Positions 47,554-56,239 of a DNA stretch of 64,000 bases are shown one piece after another. The translations under genes and the position numbers were made by a program. Below the pieces are notes generated by a model. The model was not told where the DNA came from and ran no database searches. It saw only the letters and a program-made list of their open reading frames with translations. Each line of letters opens with the position of its first letter. Within the stretch, counting starts at the first letter, position 1. The stretch comes from Brevibacillus brevis (GTDB lineage Bacteria; Bacillota; Bacilli; Brevibacillales; Brevibacillaceae): the NCBI RefSeq assembly GCF_031583145.1, contig NZ_CP134050.1, forward strand, positions 2,132,501 through 2,196,500, given 5' to 3'.

Positions 47554-47796
47554 ATGAGTATAATCGTCTTTTTCTGGTGGATGTCAGGGATTCTCTCCAT
47601 CGGCGTATGCTTTTGGGCAATCGTGGCGCAATCCGGCTGGCTGTCGCTGCTCAGTGCGGTTTTGTTTATGCCAATCGCCTATTATTTTGGCGGAGCGGAG
47701 AATGCCTTCCAGCTGATTGGCTGGCTGCCGTTGCTCCCGCTCGTCATGGCTACCGTATTTTTTCGTAAGAAACGGCGAAGCAAAAGCGACATGTAA
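47554..47796 (+). CDS. Small hydrophobic protein, 80 residues
   Basis: Three hydrophobic stretches fill most of the protein (IIVFFWWMSGILSIGVCFWA, LLSAVLFMPIAYYFG, and LIGWLPLLPLVMATVFF), and a basic tail KKRRSKSDM probably lies in the cytoplasm. The ATG at 47554 has GGGGGTG ten bases upstream. No family is recognised. Confidence 0.65.
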   Translation: MSIIVFFWWMSGILSIGVCFWAIVAQSGWLSLLSAVLFMPIAYYFGGAENAFQLIGWLPLLPLVMATVFFRKKRRSKSDM

Positions 47797-47816
47797 AAAA
47801 GAGCCATCCAGGCAGA

Positions 47817-48317
47817 TCAATCGAGGAGCACTTCCGCCAACGAGCCGTCGTCCCAGTCGCGGCTGATCTTCCACGTATCTCCTTCCTGTACAACATCCAT
47901 CTGCCCTTTCAATTGCACGACCTTGGTTTCCCTTCCGTCCAAGTAGCTAACGTGAATCGTGGCCGTATAATGAAAGGTGAAAGCGTCCGCTTCATTCTTT
48001 TCCGTTACATTGGCGAGAGACACGTTTTGCAGGGACAATTTTGCCTTTTGCTTGTAGAGGGCATCGACGAATACGGTTGGCTCGCGATTCTTACGCATAT
48101 TGTCGAGGACTTTCTCTGTGTAATACGGCCGCAAGTGGTCGAAAAGCTTCTGGACCTGCTCTGCGGTAATCACTTCGGTAGGGGATGGGTCAGTCACGTT
48201 AAATCGTGCTTCCAGGCCTGCTGTCGCCACCTGGATGGCCTTTTCCACCGGTGTTTCTGTCGAACAGCCGAGCAAAACGGACGCGAAGAAAAGAATCATT
48301 GCGAAGAAGAAACGCAT
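47817..48317 (-). CDS. Putative lipoprotein of unknown function
   Basis: This 166-residue protein has a lipoprotein signal peptide with lipobox LLGC at about residues 14-17, so it should be anchored outside the membrane. The mature part is a mixed alpha/beta domain ending VVQEGDTWKISRDWDD, a pattern seen in NTF2-like or DUF4878-like extracellular domains. The start ATG at 48317 follows GGAGGTG. No partner is evident; sigK is divergent. Confidence 0.75.
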   Translation of the reverse strand: MRFFFAMILFFASVLLGCSTETPVEKAIQVATAGLEARFNVTDPSPTEVITAEQVQKLFDHLRPYYTEKVLDNMRKNREPTVFVDALYKQKAKLSLQNVSLANVTEKNEADAFTFHYTATIHVSYLDGRETKVVQLKGQMDVVQEGDTWKISRDWDDGSLAEVLLD

Positions 48318-48523
48318 CTCGGACACCTCCATTTTTACATAATACCATAAAATCCCAACTACAAATGGAGAAATGATGCCCTTTAATCTCGTCAGGGTAT
48401 CAAGACAGAGAATCGCCCGCGGCTGTGCAGCGCCACAACATACGCCTGGTATAAGGCGCCCAGGACTTATCTGTTGGCAGCATGTCCGTAAATGTTAGAA
48501 GCCGGGGTTTTCCGGTGGTACTT

Positions 48524-48552
48524 GCACATCTGGGTATTCGCCCACATAAGCT
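48524..48552 (+). promoter_or_regulatory. Possible sigma-E promoter of sigK
   Basis: GCACATC (48524-48530), 14-base spacer, CATAAGCT (48545-48552). This partly fits the sigma-E consensus (GCATATT / CATACAAT). sigK is expected to be under sigma-E in the mother cell. Confidence 0.5.
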
Positions 48553-48588
48553 TAGGAGTAAGCGAACCCAGACGTGGAGGTGGCAGCC

Positions 48589-49299
48589 ATGTCCAGCATT
48601 ATTGCGGCACTATCGTTGGTTTTCAAAGAACTGTTGATGTTCGTGGCGTATGTCAAGAACAATGCGTTTCCTCAACCGCTCCCGGACACGGAGGAAGAAA
48701 AGTACTTGCGGCTGATGGCGAAAGGCGACCCGTATGCGCGCAACAAGCTAATCGAGCACAACCTGCGACTGGTCGCCCACATCGTCAAGAAATTCGAAAA
48801 CACCGGGGAAGACAGCGAAGATCTGATCTCCATCGGAACGATCGGCCTGATCAAGGCGATCGAGAGCTACCAGGTGGAAAAGGGCACCAAGCTGGCGACG
48901 TATGCAGCGCGTTGTATTGAGAATGAGATCCTCATGCACCTACGCAGCTTGAAAAAAACAAAGAAAGACGTATCGTTGCACGACCCGATCGGGACGGACA
49001 AAGAAGGGAACGAAATCACCCTGATCGATGTCCTCGGGACGGAAACGGACGAAGTGGTGGATGCGGTGCAGCTCAAGCTGGAGTCCAACAAGATCTACCA
49101 GCACATCCACATCCTCGACGATCGCGAAAAAGAAGTGATCATCGGCCGTTTTGGCCTGGACCAGGACAAAGAAAAGACCCAGAGAGAAATTGCCCGAGAG
49201 CTCGGCATTTCCCGCTCGTATGTATCCCGCATTGAGAAGCGTGCGCTGATGAAGCTGTTTAACGAATTTTATCGCACGAAGCAGGCACAGAACAGGTAA
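48589..49299 (+). CDS. sigK: Mother-cell sporulation sigma factor SigK precursor (pro-sigma-K)
   Basis: This 236-residue sigma factor starts with a hydrophobic pro-sequence of about 20 residues followed by [13 protein letters not shown], matching the pro-sigma-K processing site (expected cut between Ala20 and Tyr21). Region 2 ([38 protein letters not shown]) and region 4 ([27 protein letters not shown]) are complete. The gene is continuous, with no skin-type insertion. The start ATG follows GGAGGTGG. Confidence 0.97.
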   Translation: MSSIIAALSLVFKELLMFVAYVKNNAFPQPLPDTEEEKYLRLMAKGDPYARNKLIEHNLRLVAHIVKKFENTGEDSEDLISIGTIGLIKAIESYQVEKGTKLATYAARCIENEILMHLRSLKKTKKDVSLHDPIGTDKEGNEITLIDVLGTETDEVVDAVQLKLESNKIYQHIHILDDREKEVIIGRFGLDQDKEKTQREIARELGISRSYVSRIEKRALMKLFNEFYRTKQAQNR

Positions 49300-49660
49300 G
49301 CAAAAAGGCAAGTGATGTACCGAGGTTCTGATGACTGTGCTCCAACAAATTCACTTTCGCGGAGCAACCGCGAATTCAATGGAAACCGTTTGTGCAAGAG
49401 GGTCGGATCCTAGGCCGACAAAAGATGACTCCTGATTCTTCGGGAGTCATCTTTTTTGATGGCGTCGTCGCGGCAGGAAATGAGAAACGACCGACCGGGG
49501 GAATCGCTCCATGTTCTTTCATTCCGTCGCTTTACTCCCAGCCTAACGAATGTTTCGCACCTAGCCGATAATGGGTAATAAGTAATGGGAAAACATACGT
49601 CGATTGGCACAAAGAGCCGGGAACGACGAGATGGACTGAAACGATGTGGGAGGACTTATT
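49300..49660 (+). other. Intergenic region between sigK and the next gene
   Basis: No gene is seen. It holds a small TTCGCGG/CCGCGAA hairpin near 49355-49373 and a strong hairpin-terminator at 49421-49457 (described separately). The rest is unremarkable. Confidence 0.5.
49421..49457 (+). terminator. Intrinsic terminator downstream of sigK
   Basis: AAAGATGACTCC and GGGAGTCATCTTT arms with TTTTTT, about 120 bases after the sigK stop. Confidence 0.88.
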
Positions 49661-50791
49661 TTGGCGAATCAAACGAATACCAAAAGCGAGCTTGGCAAAT
49701 TCATCGCCGTGATCGGGACAGTTCTTGGAGTAGCCGCTGGCTCGATCTTTTTCTTGAACCAATTTGTGTTTTCGTCCAAACATGCAGCCGCAGTAAAAAC
49801 GACAGCTCCCTCTGAAGCGGGGAAGAACTTGGGCGTGTCAGAAGTGCCTCTCATCAACGAGGAGCCCCCGGCAAAAAACAGCGCCGCCCAGCAACCACCA
49901 GCTGCAGCGAAGGCAACACCCCCTTCTGTAGCTGCCGCTGAACCCTTTTACGCCTCTCTTCAGATGGGCGAGTACGCAGCTGTATTGAATCAGGATGGCA
50001 CGGAAAAGGTCATTCCGTTCGATATGACGAAAGAAGAAGTGAAAACACTTCTAGGGAAGCCCAAATCTGAGTCCTACGTGGATGGCGAGACTCGGAGCCT
50101 ATGTTACAGCTACGGCGCTTTTTCCATCTTCTTCGATGATCAGGATCAGCGCATCAGCTACATGACATACGCGGGATCGAAGGAGCTCTTGAACAAACAA
50201 TGGCTGGCCAGCCTTTCGAAAACTTTGGATTCCGGGAACGTAGACTTCTATGAGTCTCCCACCGGCTATACCATGGTGAAGGTGGACGATTATCCGGATT
50301 CCAAGGAAGTGGTCGTATACCTGTTGAAAAACTACCCGGAGGAGAACAACCAGAGAGCAGCGGCGCCGTCAACTGGACAATCTCAGGCTGGACAAACGTC
50401 GGAGCCGGTGTCCAAACCTGCAACAAAACCCGCGGCTAAACCGGCAAACCCTCCAAGCAAGGAACGGATGAACGCCAACGGTGAACAAGTGTTGTCCCCA
50501 GGGGAAGAAATCGTCATCGACAATGTTCAGGTGACGAACGACAGCCGGGTCCACACCGCTGCTTACACCATTGACGTGAACTATAGCTTCGCTTTTAACA
50601 GTCCCAATATGGTAAAGGTGACGACCGATCCCGAAAAGAAGCTGGAACTCATGCCTGGTGAGTCGGCCACTGTCCAAATCAAAGTCAAAGCCAGCAAAAG
50701 CGCTCCAAAAGGAAGCTACCGCTTCATTGTTTCGCTGAAGCAAGGCTGGTCCAGTCGACCGCTGAAGGATTTTACGGTTGACGTCAAATAG
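49661..50791 (+). CDS. Unknown membrane-anchored extracellular protein
   Basis: This 376-residue protein has an N-terminal hydrophobic segment (residues about 15-35), a low-complexity Pro/Ala linker, and a first domain near residues 90-240. That domain contains FDMTKEEVKTLLGKPKSES, a SmpA/OmlA-like pattern. A second Pro/Lys/Ala linker is followed by a C-terminal beta domain (NGEQVLSPGEEIVIDNVQVTN to DFTVDVK) resembling CARDB- or NEAT-free beta sandwich repeats. The start is TTG at 49661 after GGGAGG. No neighbour suggests a role. Confidence 0.7.
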   Translation: MANQTNTKSELGKFIAVIGTVLGVAAGSIFFLNQFVFSSKHAAAVKTTAPSEAGKNLGVSEVPLINEEPPAKNSAAQQPPAAAKATPPSVAAAEPFYASLQMGEYAAVLNQDGTEKVIPFDMTKEEVKTLLGKPKSESYVDGETRSLCYSYGAFSIFFDDQDQRISYMTYAGSKELLNKQWLASLSKTLDSGNVDFYESPTGYTMVKVDDYPDSKEVVVYLLKNYPEENNQRAAAPSTGQSQAGQTSEPVSKPATKPAAKPANPPSKERMNANGEQVLSPGEEIVIDNVQVTNDSRVHTAAYTIDVNYSFAFNSPNMVKVTTDPEKKLELMPGESATVQIKVKASKSAPKGSYRFIVSLKQGWSSRPLKDFTVDVK

Positions 50792-50892
50792 GCTGGGGGC
50801 TTTTCTCGATGCGAGGTTCGGTACAGCAACGACGACGCCGAAAACAGCCTCCGCCCAAGCGCGCTGCCATTGAACAAACGAGAGGTGAAACA

Positions 50893-50940
50893 TCCCCGCA
50901 AGTGACACGCCATTCACGTGCCCTTTTTGCGGGGTTTTGT
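50893..50940 (+). terminator. Terminator after the unknown anchored protein gene
   Basis: CCCCGCAA and TTGCGGGG outer arms enclose a second GTGA/TCAC-type hairpin; TTTTG follows. Confidence 0.8.
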
Positions 50941-51019
50941 TTGCTGAGGACAAATGTCCTTCCCTCCTTCGCTGCTTTGCTCTACCGTTAAGAAAAAGAC
51001 GAGTGGAGGAAACAGCAGC

Positions 51020-51445
51020 ATGAAAGGAAGCATCTTCGCGCTTGCAGGTGGAGCCTTTCTGACCCTGCAAGCCGTGGCGAATTCCCGAATCAGCGAGAGT
51101 ATCGGGACCTGGCAGACGGCTGCGCTCACCCAATTCACCGGATTTGTGGCGGCACTCCTGATTTTGTTCATGGTCCGGGATGCGAGCTGGCGCGGGCTGC
51201 TGCAAGTAAAGAGGATGTATTTGACCGGAGGAGCCTTTGCAGCCATCATCATTTGCGGCAATGTCACAGCGATCGGGCGGATTGGCGTCACACTGACCGT
51301 CGCGGCCTTGTTGATTTCCCAGCTGTTCTTGACGTTTGTCATCGATAGCAGAGGCTGGTTCGGAGTAGCGCGGCAGCAAATGAAGCTGCCGCAGATCATC
51401 GGGATTGCGATGATGATAGCAGGTGTGGTGATACTAAAATGGTGA
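51020..51445 (+). CDS. DUF606/YdcZ-type DMT half-transporter 1
   Basis: This 141-residue protein has about five hydrophobic helices. The N-terminal pattern AGGAFLTLQAVANSRISESIGTWQTA and C-terminal GWFGVARQQMKLPQIIGIAMMIAGVVILKW match the DUF606 family of the drug/metabolite transporter superfamily. Family members often occur as two adjacent genes that form one transporter. ATG at 51020 follows GTGGAGGA. A second member lies 0.8 kb downstream, past a regulator. Confidence 0.88.
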   Translation: MKGSIFALAGGAFLTLQAVANSRISESIGTWQTAALTQFTGFVAALLILFMVRDASWRGLLQVKRMYLTGGAFAAIIICGNVTAIGRIGVTLTVAALLISQLFLTFVIDSRGWFGVARQQMKLPQIIGIAMMIAGVVILKW

Positions 51446-51497
51446 AGGCTGCAAGTGGCGGCAGAGGCAAAACACGGTCGGGAGAGGAACGAGGGTC

Positions 51498-52196
51498 ATG
51501 AAGGAAGTACAAGATCGAGAGCAAGTGGAACGTTATTTGCGTGTCCACCGGATCGAAACGGTCTTTTCCGAGCAGATCCAGCATCATCTTTCTCTAAAGT
51601 GCTTTGAGAGAGGGGAACATCTTTGTGACCAGGGGGATACCCCTCACGATTTGTACGTCCTGGTGAAAGGGAGGGTGAAGGTCTACACGACCTCGGCGGA
51701 AGGCAAGACGTTGATTCTTTCATTCAAGTCGCCGCTGGAGTTGATCGGCGATATCGAGTACGTACGAGGGACGGAGATCGTCAATACGGTGGAGGCGGTC
51801 TCTGCGGTGGATGTGCTTGCGGTTCCGTATCGCTGGCTCCGAAAGTACGGACAAAGCGACCCGCAGCTGCTGCAATTTTTGTTGGATCACATTACCCGGA
51901 AGTTTTATGTGAAATCCCATGCGATGAGCTTCAACCTGATGTATCCCGTGGAGGTTCGTCTGGCAAGCTATCTGCTGTCCGTTTCCCTTGAGGAAGGGAA
52001 TGCCGAGCAAAGCGAGCCGCTCAACCAGGAGACGCTGATGGATGCGGCCAACCTTCTCGGGACCAGCTATCGCCATTTGAATCGGGTCCTTCAGCAGTTT
52101 TGCGCAGAAGGACTGATCGAGCGAAGCAAGGGAGGCGTACTGGTGAAGAACAGGGATGGGCTCAGCAGTCGGGCGGGACAGAACATTTTTGAGTAG
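51498..52196 (+). CDS. Crp/Fnr-family transcriptional regulator (YeiL-like)
   Basis: This 232-residue protein has an N-terminal cyclic-nucleotide-binding-like domain (ERGEHLCDQGDTPHDLYVLVKGRVKVYTTSAEGKTLIL, residues about 30-75) and a C-terminal helix-turn-helix (LMDAANLLGTSYRHLNRVLQQFCAEGLIERSKGGVLV). The effector is unknown; no cysteine cluster for Fe-S binding is apparent. The ATG follows GAGGGTC. It sits between two DUF606 genes in one apparent operon and probably controls it. Confidence 0.88.
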   Translation: MKEVQDREQVERYLRVHRIETVFSEQIQHHLSLKCFERGEHLCDQGDTPHDLYVLVKGRVKVYTTSAEGKTLILSFKSPLELIGDIEYVRGTEIVNTVEAVSAVDVLAVPYRWLRKYGQSDPQLLQFLLDHITRKFYVKSHAMSFNLMYPVEVRLASYLLSVSLEEGNAEQSEPLNQETLMDAANLLGTSYRHLNRVLQQFCAEGLIERSKGGVLVKNRDGLSSRAGQNIFE

Positions 52197-52237
52197 CGGG
52201 CAGGCATTGTCCGTAGAGCGAGAGGGGGACGATGAGG

Positions 52238-52702
52238 ATGCTGGGCATGGCATTGGCCGTACTTGCGGGCTCGCTTGTCAGCTTGCAAAATATTTTCAAC
52301 AGCAAGGTAAATGAACGCGTCGGCTCATGGACGACGACGACCCTCGTTCTGGGAATGGGGTTCCTGGCTTCGTTGACGATGGGGATGCTCTTTGAAGGAA
52401 AGCAGATGTTTTCAGCAGCTCACATGCAGCCCTGGTTCTGGTTCAGCGGACTGCTCGGGGTAGGGGTGGTGACCTGTGTCGTGAAGGCCATCCGGAGTCT
52501 CGGTCCGACGTACGGCGTATCCATCGTTCTGACCTCCCAGCTCGGGTTTGCCCTGTTATTGGATTCGCTCGGGTGGTTCGGTCTGGACAAGGTTCCGTTT
52601 TCGTTCCGGCATTTGCTCGGGGTTTGCGTCATCGTCGGCGGGATCCTTCTCTTCAAATTAGGGGGCGCGCAGGAACGGAAGAGCGTACATGAAAAAGGCT
52701 AG
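52238..52702 (+). CDS. DUF606/YdcZ-type DMT half-transporter 2
   Basis: This 154-residue protein is parallel to the one at 51020: LAVLAGSLVSLQNIFNSKVNERVGSWTT, then about five helices and ILLFKLGGAQERKS. ATG 52238 is chosen over 52232 for spacing to AGAGGGGG. The two DUF606 proteins probably pair in the membrane; substrate unknown. Confidence 0.87.
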   Translation: MLGMALAVLAGSLVSLQNIFNSKVNERVGSWTTTTLVLGMGFLASLTMGMLFEGKQMFSAAHMQPWFWFSGLLGVGVVTCVVKAIRSLGPTYGVSIVLTSQLGFALLLDSLGWFGLDKVPFSFRHLLGVCVIVGGILLFKLGGAQERKSVHEKG

Positions 52703-52715
52703 TTACAACCAAAAA

Positions 52716-52755
52716 ACCAGTCGGGACAAGAGCAGCGTGTCCGACTGGTTCTTTT
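52716..52755. terminator. Bidirectional terminator between the DUF606 and MBL genes
   Basis: AACCAGTCGGGACA and TGTCCGACTGGTT pair, with A-run on the left and T-rich on the right, between convergent genes. Confidence 0.9.
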
Positions 52756-52757
52756 CA

Positions 52758-53435
52758 TTAGACAGGGGTGTTTTCAGCAAGGTCGACGAGGCGGTCCTTG
52801 ATCCTGCCGGTGCAAACTCCGCCGTGATAGGCGATGACGGTCTCGATATCCAGAGCGGCCAGCTTTGCGATGGATTGCCGTGCGGTCGCTTTGTCGAGCG
52901 TAAAATTCGGATCAAAGGCCATGAGAACGCCGTCCTGTGCGGTGAGCGCATCTCCGGAAATCAAAGTCTTGGTGGGCAGATGGTACAGCGAAATGTGATC
53001 GGGTGTATGGCCGGGGGTGTAAATGACCTGGATGCCGCCGCAGTCAGGGAGTATCTCTCCATCGGCAAGGGCGTGATCTACCTTTACAGGAGTAGCGAAT
53101 GCACCGCTTTTGATCAAGGGAATTTCCCCGGCAAGATACGGGACTGCTTCTTCGTGTGCCAGCACCTCGATACGGCCGTCAAAGAAGCGGACGAGCTCCG
53201 GCAAACTGCCGATATGGTCCCGGTCTTGATGCGTGATGATGATTTTTTTCAGGGAAGAAAAGGGAACGCCTCCCGCTTCCAGGACAGAGCGAATGAGCTC
53301 CAGCTGTCCAGAGATCCCCGTATCCACCAATATGGCTCCTTCCTCATCCCACAGGATCGCGGTATGTACGGTAAACAGCCCCTCACCTGTGTCCATGTCC
53401 AGCTTGATCGCCTGAATTCCTTCCTTCGTGTTCAC
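52758..53435 (-). CDS. Metallo-beta-lactamase-fold hydrolase
   Basis: This 225-residue protein has the MBL metal-binding motif ITHQDRDHIGSLPEL (H-x-D-x-D-H form), VIYTPGHTPDHISLY and LISGDAL, and ends with AYHGGVC. Family members hydrolyse thioesters, lactones or lactams; the substrate is unknown. The start GTG at 53435 is chosen because GGAGGTG lies directly upstream. Longer readings have no ribosome site. Confidence 0.9.
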   Translation of the reverse strand: MNTKEGIQAIKLDMDTGEGLFTVHTAILWDEEGAILVDTGISGQLELIRSVLEAGGVPFSSLKKIIITHQDRDHIGSLPELVRFFDGRIEVLAHEEAVPYLAGEIPLIKSGAFATPVKVDHALADGEILPDCGGIQVIYTPGHTPDHISLYHLPTKTLISGDALTAQDGVLMAFDPNFTLDKATARQSIAKLAALDIETVIAYHGGVCTGRIKDRLVDLAENTPV

Positions 53436-53594
53436 GGCCAGCACCTCCACGTGGATTGACATGCAGAGGTAATATTCTCCGTGTAAAACCGAATTCCTGT
53501 TTACCGGCACGTACGTACGAGCCTATCCTCTCGGGAATAACGGGGGAAACGGGGCAAGGAGTGTCTAATCCGGAAATTTTATCCGGAAAGTATG

Positions 53595-53624
53595 TTGACT
53601 CTAAATATTTTCTTGTGTTAAAAT
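53595..53624 (+). promoter_or_regulatory. Promoter region of the CarD-like gene
   Basis: TTGACT (53595-53600) with TAAAAT (53619-53624, 18-base spacer) gives one promoter. A second -10 TATAAT occurs at 53652-53657. Upstream, ATCCGGAAA occurs twice (53569-53577 and 53581-53589). The region is much more AT-rich than its surroundings. Confidence 0.6.
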
Positions 53625-53687
53625 TAAAAATTTTATCGTGAGTTTTTGTGTTATAATGAGGAGGTTGGATGTTAAGGAGGTGGACAT

Positions 53688-54188
53688 ATGTTTCAAGTTG
53701 GAGACAAGATTTTCTATCCCATGCACGGTGCAGGCATCATTGAAGCGATGGAAGAAAAGGAATTTCTTGGGGAAAAGCATCTGTACTTCGTGTTGCACAT
53801 GTTGTTGAAAGAATTGGACATCATGGTACCTGTTGAAAAAATGTCCGCTCTGGGCATACGCAGCATCGTCGATCGTCAAACATTGGACGAGGTATTTGCC
53901 GTTTTCCACGAAAGGGAGCTAGACCCGACAGTCAATGCAGCGCAACGCTTTAAAGCCAATACGGAAAAATTGAAGAGCGGCAATATTTTTGAAGGGGCCG
54001 AAGTGATCCGTGACTTGCAATTGATCAGCAAACACAAAATCCTGGGTACGAGCGACCGAAACATGCTGGACAACGCGATGCAAAACTTAATCAGTGAAAT
54101 CGAATTGGTCCGGGACATGGACCACGAGCAAGCAACCGAGCTGTTGAGACAGATGCTTTCCGAAGAGGATCAAGCAGTTCCGACCTGA
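53688..54188 (+). CDS. CarD/CdnL-family RNA polymerase-binding regulator
   Basis: This 166-residue protein begins with the CarD/CdnL/TRCF RNA polymerase interaction domain (FQVGDKIFYPMHGAGIIEAMEEKE, then VPVEKMSALGIRSI), followed by a helical C-terminal domain (KSGNIFEGAEVIRDLQL, LDNAMQNLISEIELV). These proteins bind the RNA polymerase beta subunit and stabilise open complexes, often at rRNA promoters; in Bacillus the counterpart is YdeB. ATG follows AAGGAGGTGG. Confidence 0.93.
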   Translation: MFQVGDKIFYPMHGAGIIEAMEEKEFLGEKHLYFVLHMLLKELDIMVPVEKMSALGIRSIVDRQTLDEVFAVFHERELDPTVNAAQRFKANTEKLKSGNIFEGAEVIRDLQLISKHKILGTSDRNMLDNAMQNLISEIELVRDMDHEQATELLRQMLSEEDQAVPT

Positions 54189-54223
54189 TCGTACAACCAT
54201 TTTCCTGATTGATCATAGGCTGA

Positions 54224-54257
54224 GGGTGTGATTGCGAATGCAGTCGCACCCTTTTTT
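54224..54257 (+). terminator. Intrinsic terminator after the CarD-like gene
   Basis: GGGTGTGATTGC and GCAGTCGCACCC arms, then TTTTTT. Confidence 0.92.
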
Positions 54258-54404
54258 ATACAGACGTACATTGCTAACCGTATGAGGGCAACCGCGGCTC
54301 CGCCAAAAGCCGTGGCGTAGCCAGGTTTTCGAATGGCAGGCCTTTCTTTTGGAGAAGCCGTATTTCTTCTATAATAAATAGATCAGAAAGGGGGAGAGGA
54401 TACG

Positions 54405-54884
54405 GTGAAACAAGCAAAAACAAACGCGATGCGCCTGCTGGACAAGGAAGGCATCGGCTACGATATGCTTACCTACACGGCTGATGACGGGAAGATCGAC
54501 GGTGTCTCGGTCGCGCAAAAAATCGGAAGGGAAGAAAGCGCCGTCTACAAGACGTTGATTGCCCAAGGGACCAGCAAAGGGTATTACGTCTTCGTCATCC
54601 CTGTGGAGAAAGAGCTCGATCTGAAGAAAGCAGCGAAATCCGTCGGCGAGAAGAAAGTGGACATGATCCCGGTGAAGGACATCACGGCGGTGTCGGGGTA
54701 TGTACGAGGAGGCTGTTCGCCGGTCGGAATGAAAAAGTCCTACCCGACTGTCATCGACGAAAGCGCAAAGGCACTCGATACGATCATTGTCAGCGGGGGA
54801 AAAATCGGTGTGCAAATCGAATTGTCCTGCAAGGATTTGGCCAGGGCGGCTAAGGCTGCATTCGCCGAAGTGGCGGCTCGCTAA
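54405..54884 (+). CDS. ybaK: Cys-tRNA(Pro)/Cys-tRNA(Cys) deacylase YbaK/EbsC
   Basis: This 159-residue trans-editing enzyme hydrolyses Cys-tRNA(Pro) mischarged by ProRS. It has KTNAMRLLDKEGIGYD, SAVYKTLIAQGTSKGYYVFVIPVEKELDLKKAAKS and VRGGCSPVGMKKSYPTVID, the signature of the YbaK subgroup. The start is GTG at 54405 behind GGGGGAGAGG. Confidence 0.94.
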   Translation: MKQAKTNAMRLLDKEGIGYDMLTYTADDGKIDGVSVAQKIGREESAVYKTLIAQGTSKGYYVFVIPVEKELDLKKAAKSVGEKKVDMIPVKDITAVSGYVRGGCSPVGMKKSYPTVIDESAKALDTIIVSGGKIGVQIELSCKDLARAAKAAFAEVAAR

Positions 54885-55025
54885 GGCATAGCGTTTGCAG
54901 GAGAGAATCGGCTTTTCCCATCCCGTCCCGCGCCATTTCCATCCCCATACCAGGGGAGTCTCCCATGTCAAAAAGAGGGAGCAAAAGCTCCCGCGGCTGA
55001 CTGCTCCCTAGCAAGCTGAGCGTCT

Positions 55026-56081
55026 TCACACGAATCGGCGACCGATAATCTGGACGGAGCGGCTCCAAAGCTTTTGCAGCCTGCGCCTGGCACGAAGGGG
55101 CAAGTGCTTGTCAGGCTTTCGCAGGTATGCTCGCATGGGAATGACTCGGAAGCGGGCACGCCCCCCCGAGAAGTAGCGCTGCGAAAAGGTTGGAACCACA
55201 GAAATGCCGGTGATGGCGGTCTCCCCCGTTTCGGCTTTTTCCACCGTAAAACGAAGGATGGCGCCGCACTGCGAATGGTCGAAAGCCAGCATCCGCTCGG
55301 ACGTGAAGTTGCCCAGCGAATAGGCAACGAGAGTCCGCTTTTTTCTGCCATCCCCGGTCGTGACGAGAGGGGTGACAACGGGCTGCAGCACGTGGGGATG
55401 CGCGCCGAGAATAACGTCAGCGCCTCGTTCCAGAAGGCTTTGGACGAGATAGCGCTGTTTTTGCGTCGGCGAAAAACGAAATTCGACGCCGAAGTGGAGG
55501 CAGACAATCAGCAAATCGACCTGGGAGCGCAATGCGGTGATGTCCTGTTCGATCTTGGCTTGGACGAGCAAATTGACGAGCCACGGGGAGTCCGCGGGAA
55601 CCTGCTGCTTGTTTGTTCCGTACGTATAAGCAAGCACGCCGATGCGAATGCCGTTTACCTGCTTGGTGAAGAAGGTGGAAGCTTCCTCCTTCGTGCGATA
55701 GGTACCCGTATGTGCGAGCTTGTGCTGATCCAATACGTCGAGAGTCCGGCACAAGCCCTGTGGACCACCGTCCAGGCAATGGTTGTTGACGGTCGTCAGC
55801 AAGTCGAAGCCGCTATGCAAAAGGTCCGTAGCCAGCTCATCCGGACAGTTGAAGCGCGGGAAGCCTGTACGGGCCGACCCGATTTGATAGGGTTGGGTTT
55901 TCCCGGAAAAGGTCGTCTCCAGATTGCCGATGGTAAAATCGGCTCCTTGCAAGATCGGAGCGACGGGAGCAAACATGTCGGCAAATGAGTATCGATCCGC
56001 GCCTGGTATTTTCGCAGAATCGATCTGCTCCCTCCACATCAGGATATCGCCTACAGCGGCGATGGTGGCTTTGCGTTTCAT
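55026..56081 (-). CDS. CapA/PgsA-like metallophosphatase-fold protein
   Basis: This 351-residue protein has the CapA signatures AAVGDILMWREQI near residue 8, NLETTFSG near 55, TTVNNHCLDGG near 98 and DVILGAHPHVLQPV near 230. CapA/PgsA is the membrane subunit of poly-gamma-glutamate synthesis and release in Bacillus; stand-alone CapA-like proteins are common and unassigned. I see no clear signal peptide or N-terminal anchor, so it may be cytoplasmic. ATG 56081 follows AGAGGTG. It is divergent from a Mur-ligase-like gene. Confidence 0.85.
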   Translation of the reverse strand: MKRKATIAAVGDILMWREQIDSAKIPGADRYSFADMFAPVAPILQGADFTIGNLETTFSGKTQPYQIGSARTGFPRFNCPDELATDLLHSGFDLLTTVNNHCLDGGPQGLCRTLDVLDQHKLAHTGTYRTKEEASTFFTKQVNGIRIGVLAYTYGTNKQQVPADSPWLVNLLVQAKIEQDITALRSQVDLLIVCLHFGVEFRFSPTQKQRYLVQSLLERGADVILGAHPHVLQPVVTPLVTTGDGRKKRTLVAYSLGNFTSERMLAFDHSQCGAILRFTVEKAETGETAITGISVVPTFSQRYFSGGRARFRVIPMRAYLRKPDKHLPLRARRRLQKLWSRSVQIIGRRFV

Positions 56082-56239
56082 CGACATCACCTCTTTTGCT
56101 TCTACCTTATTCGCAATGCCTTCTGCTTGTTTTGGATGCTAGCGGAACGTTTTGATAGATGAGGGTCTATACAGGCTGTCTCCCCTTCTCATACAATGTC
56201 AGAGCCAATGGTGAGGACATGGGAGAGGGGAGGCTGCCA

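Noticed and set aside
48589..49299. skin-type excision element inside sigK
   Set aside because: The sigK reading frame is continuous with all sigma regions, and no recombinase gene is adjacent.
50809..50991. A 60-codon plus-strand frame between the anchored protein and DUF606 genes
   Set aside because: No ribosome site, very Arg-rich product, and it runs through the terminator hairpin at 50893-50940.
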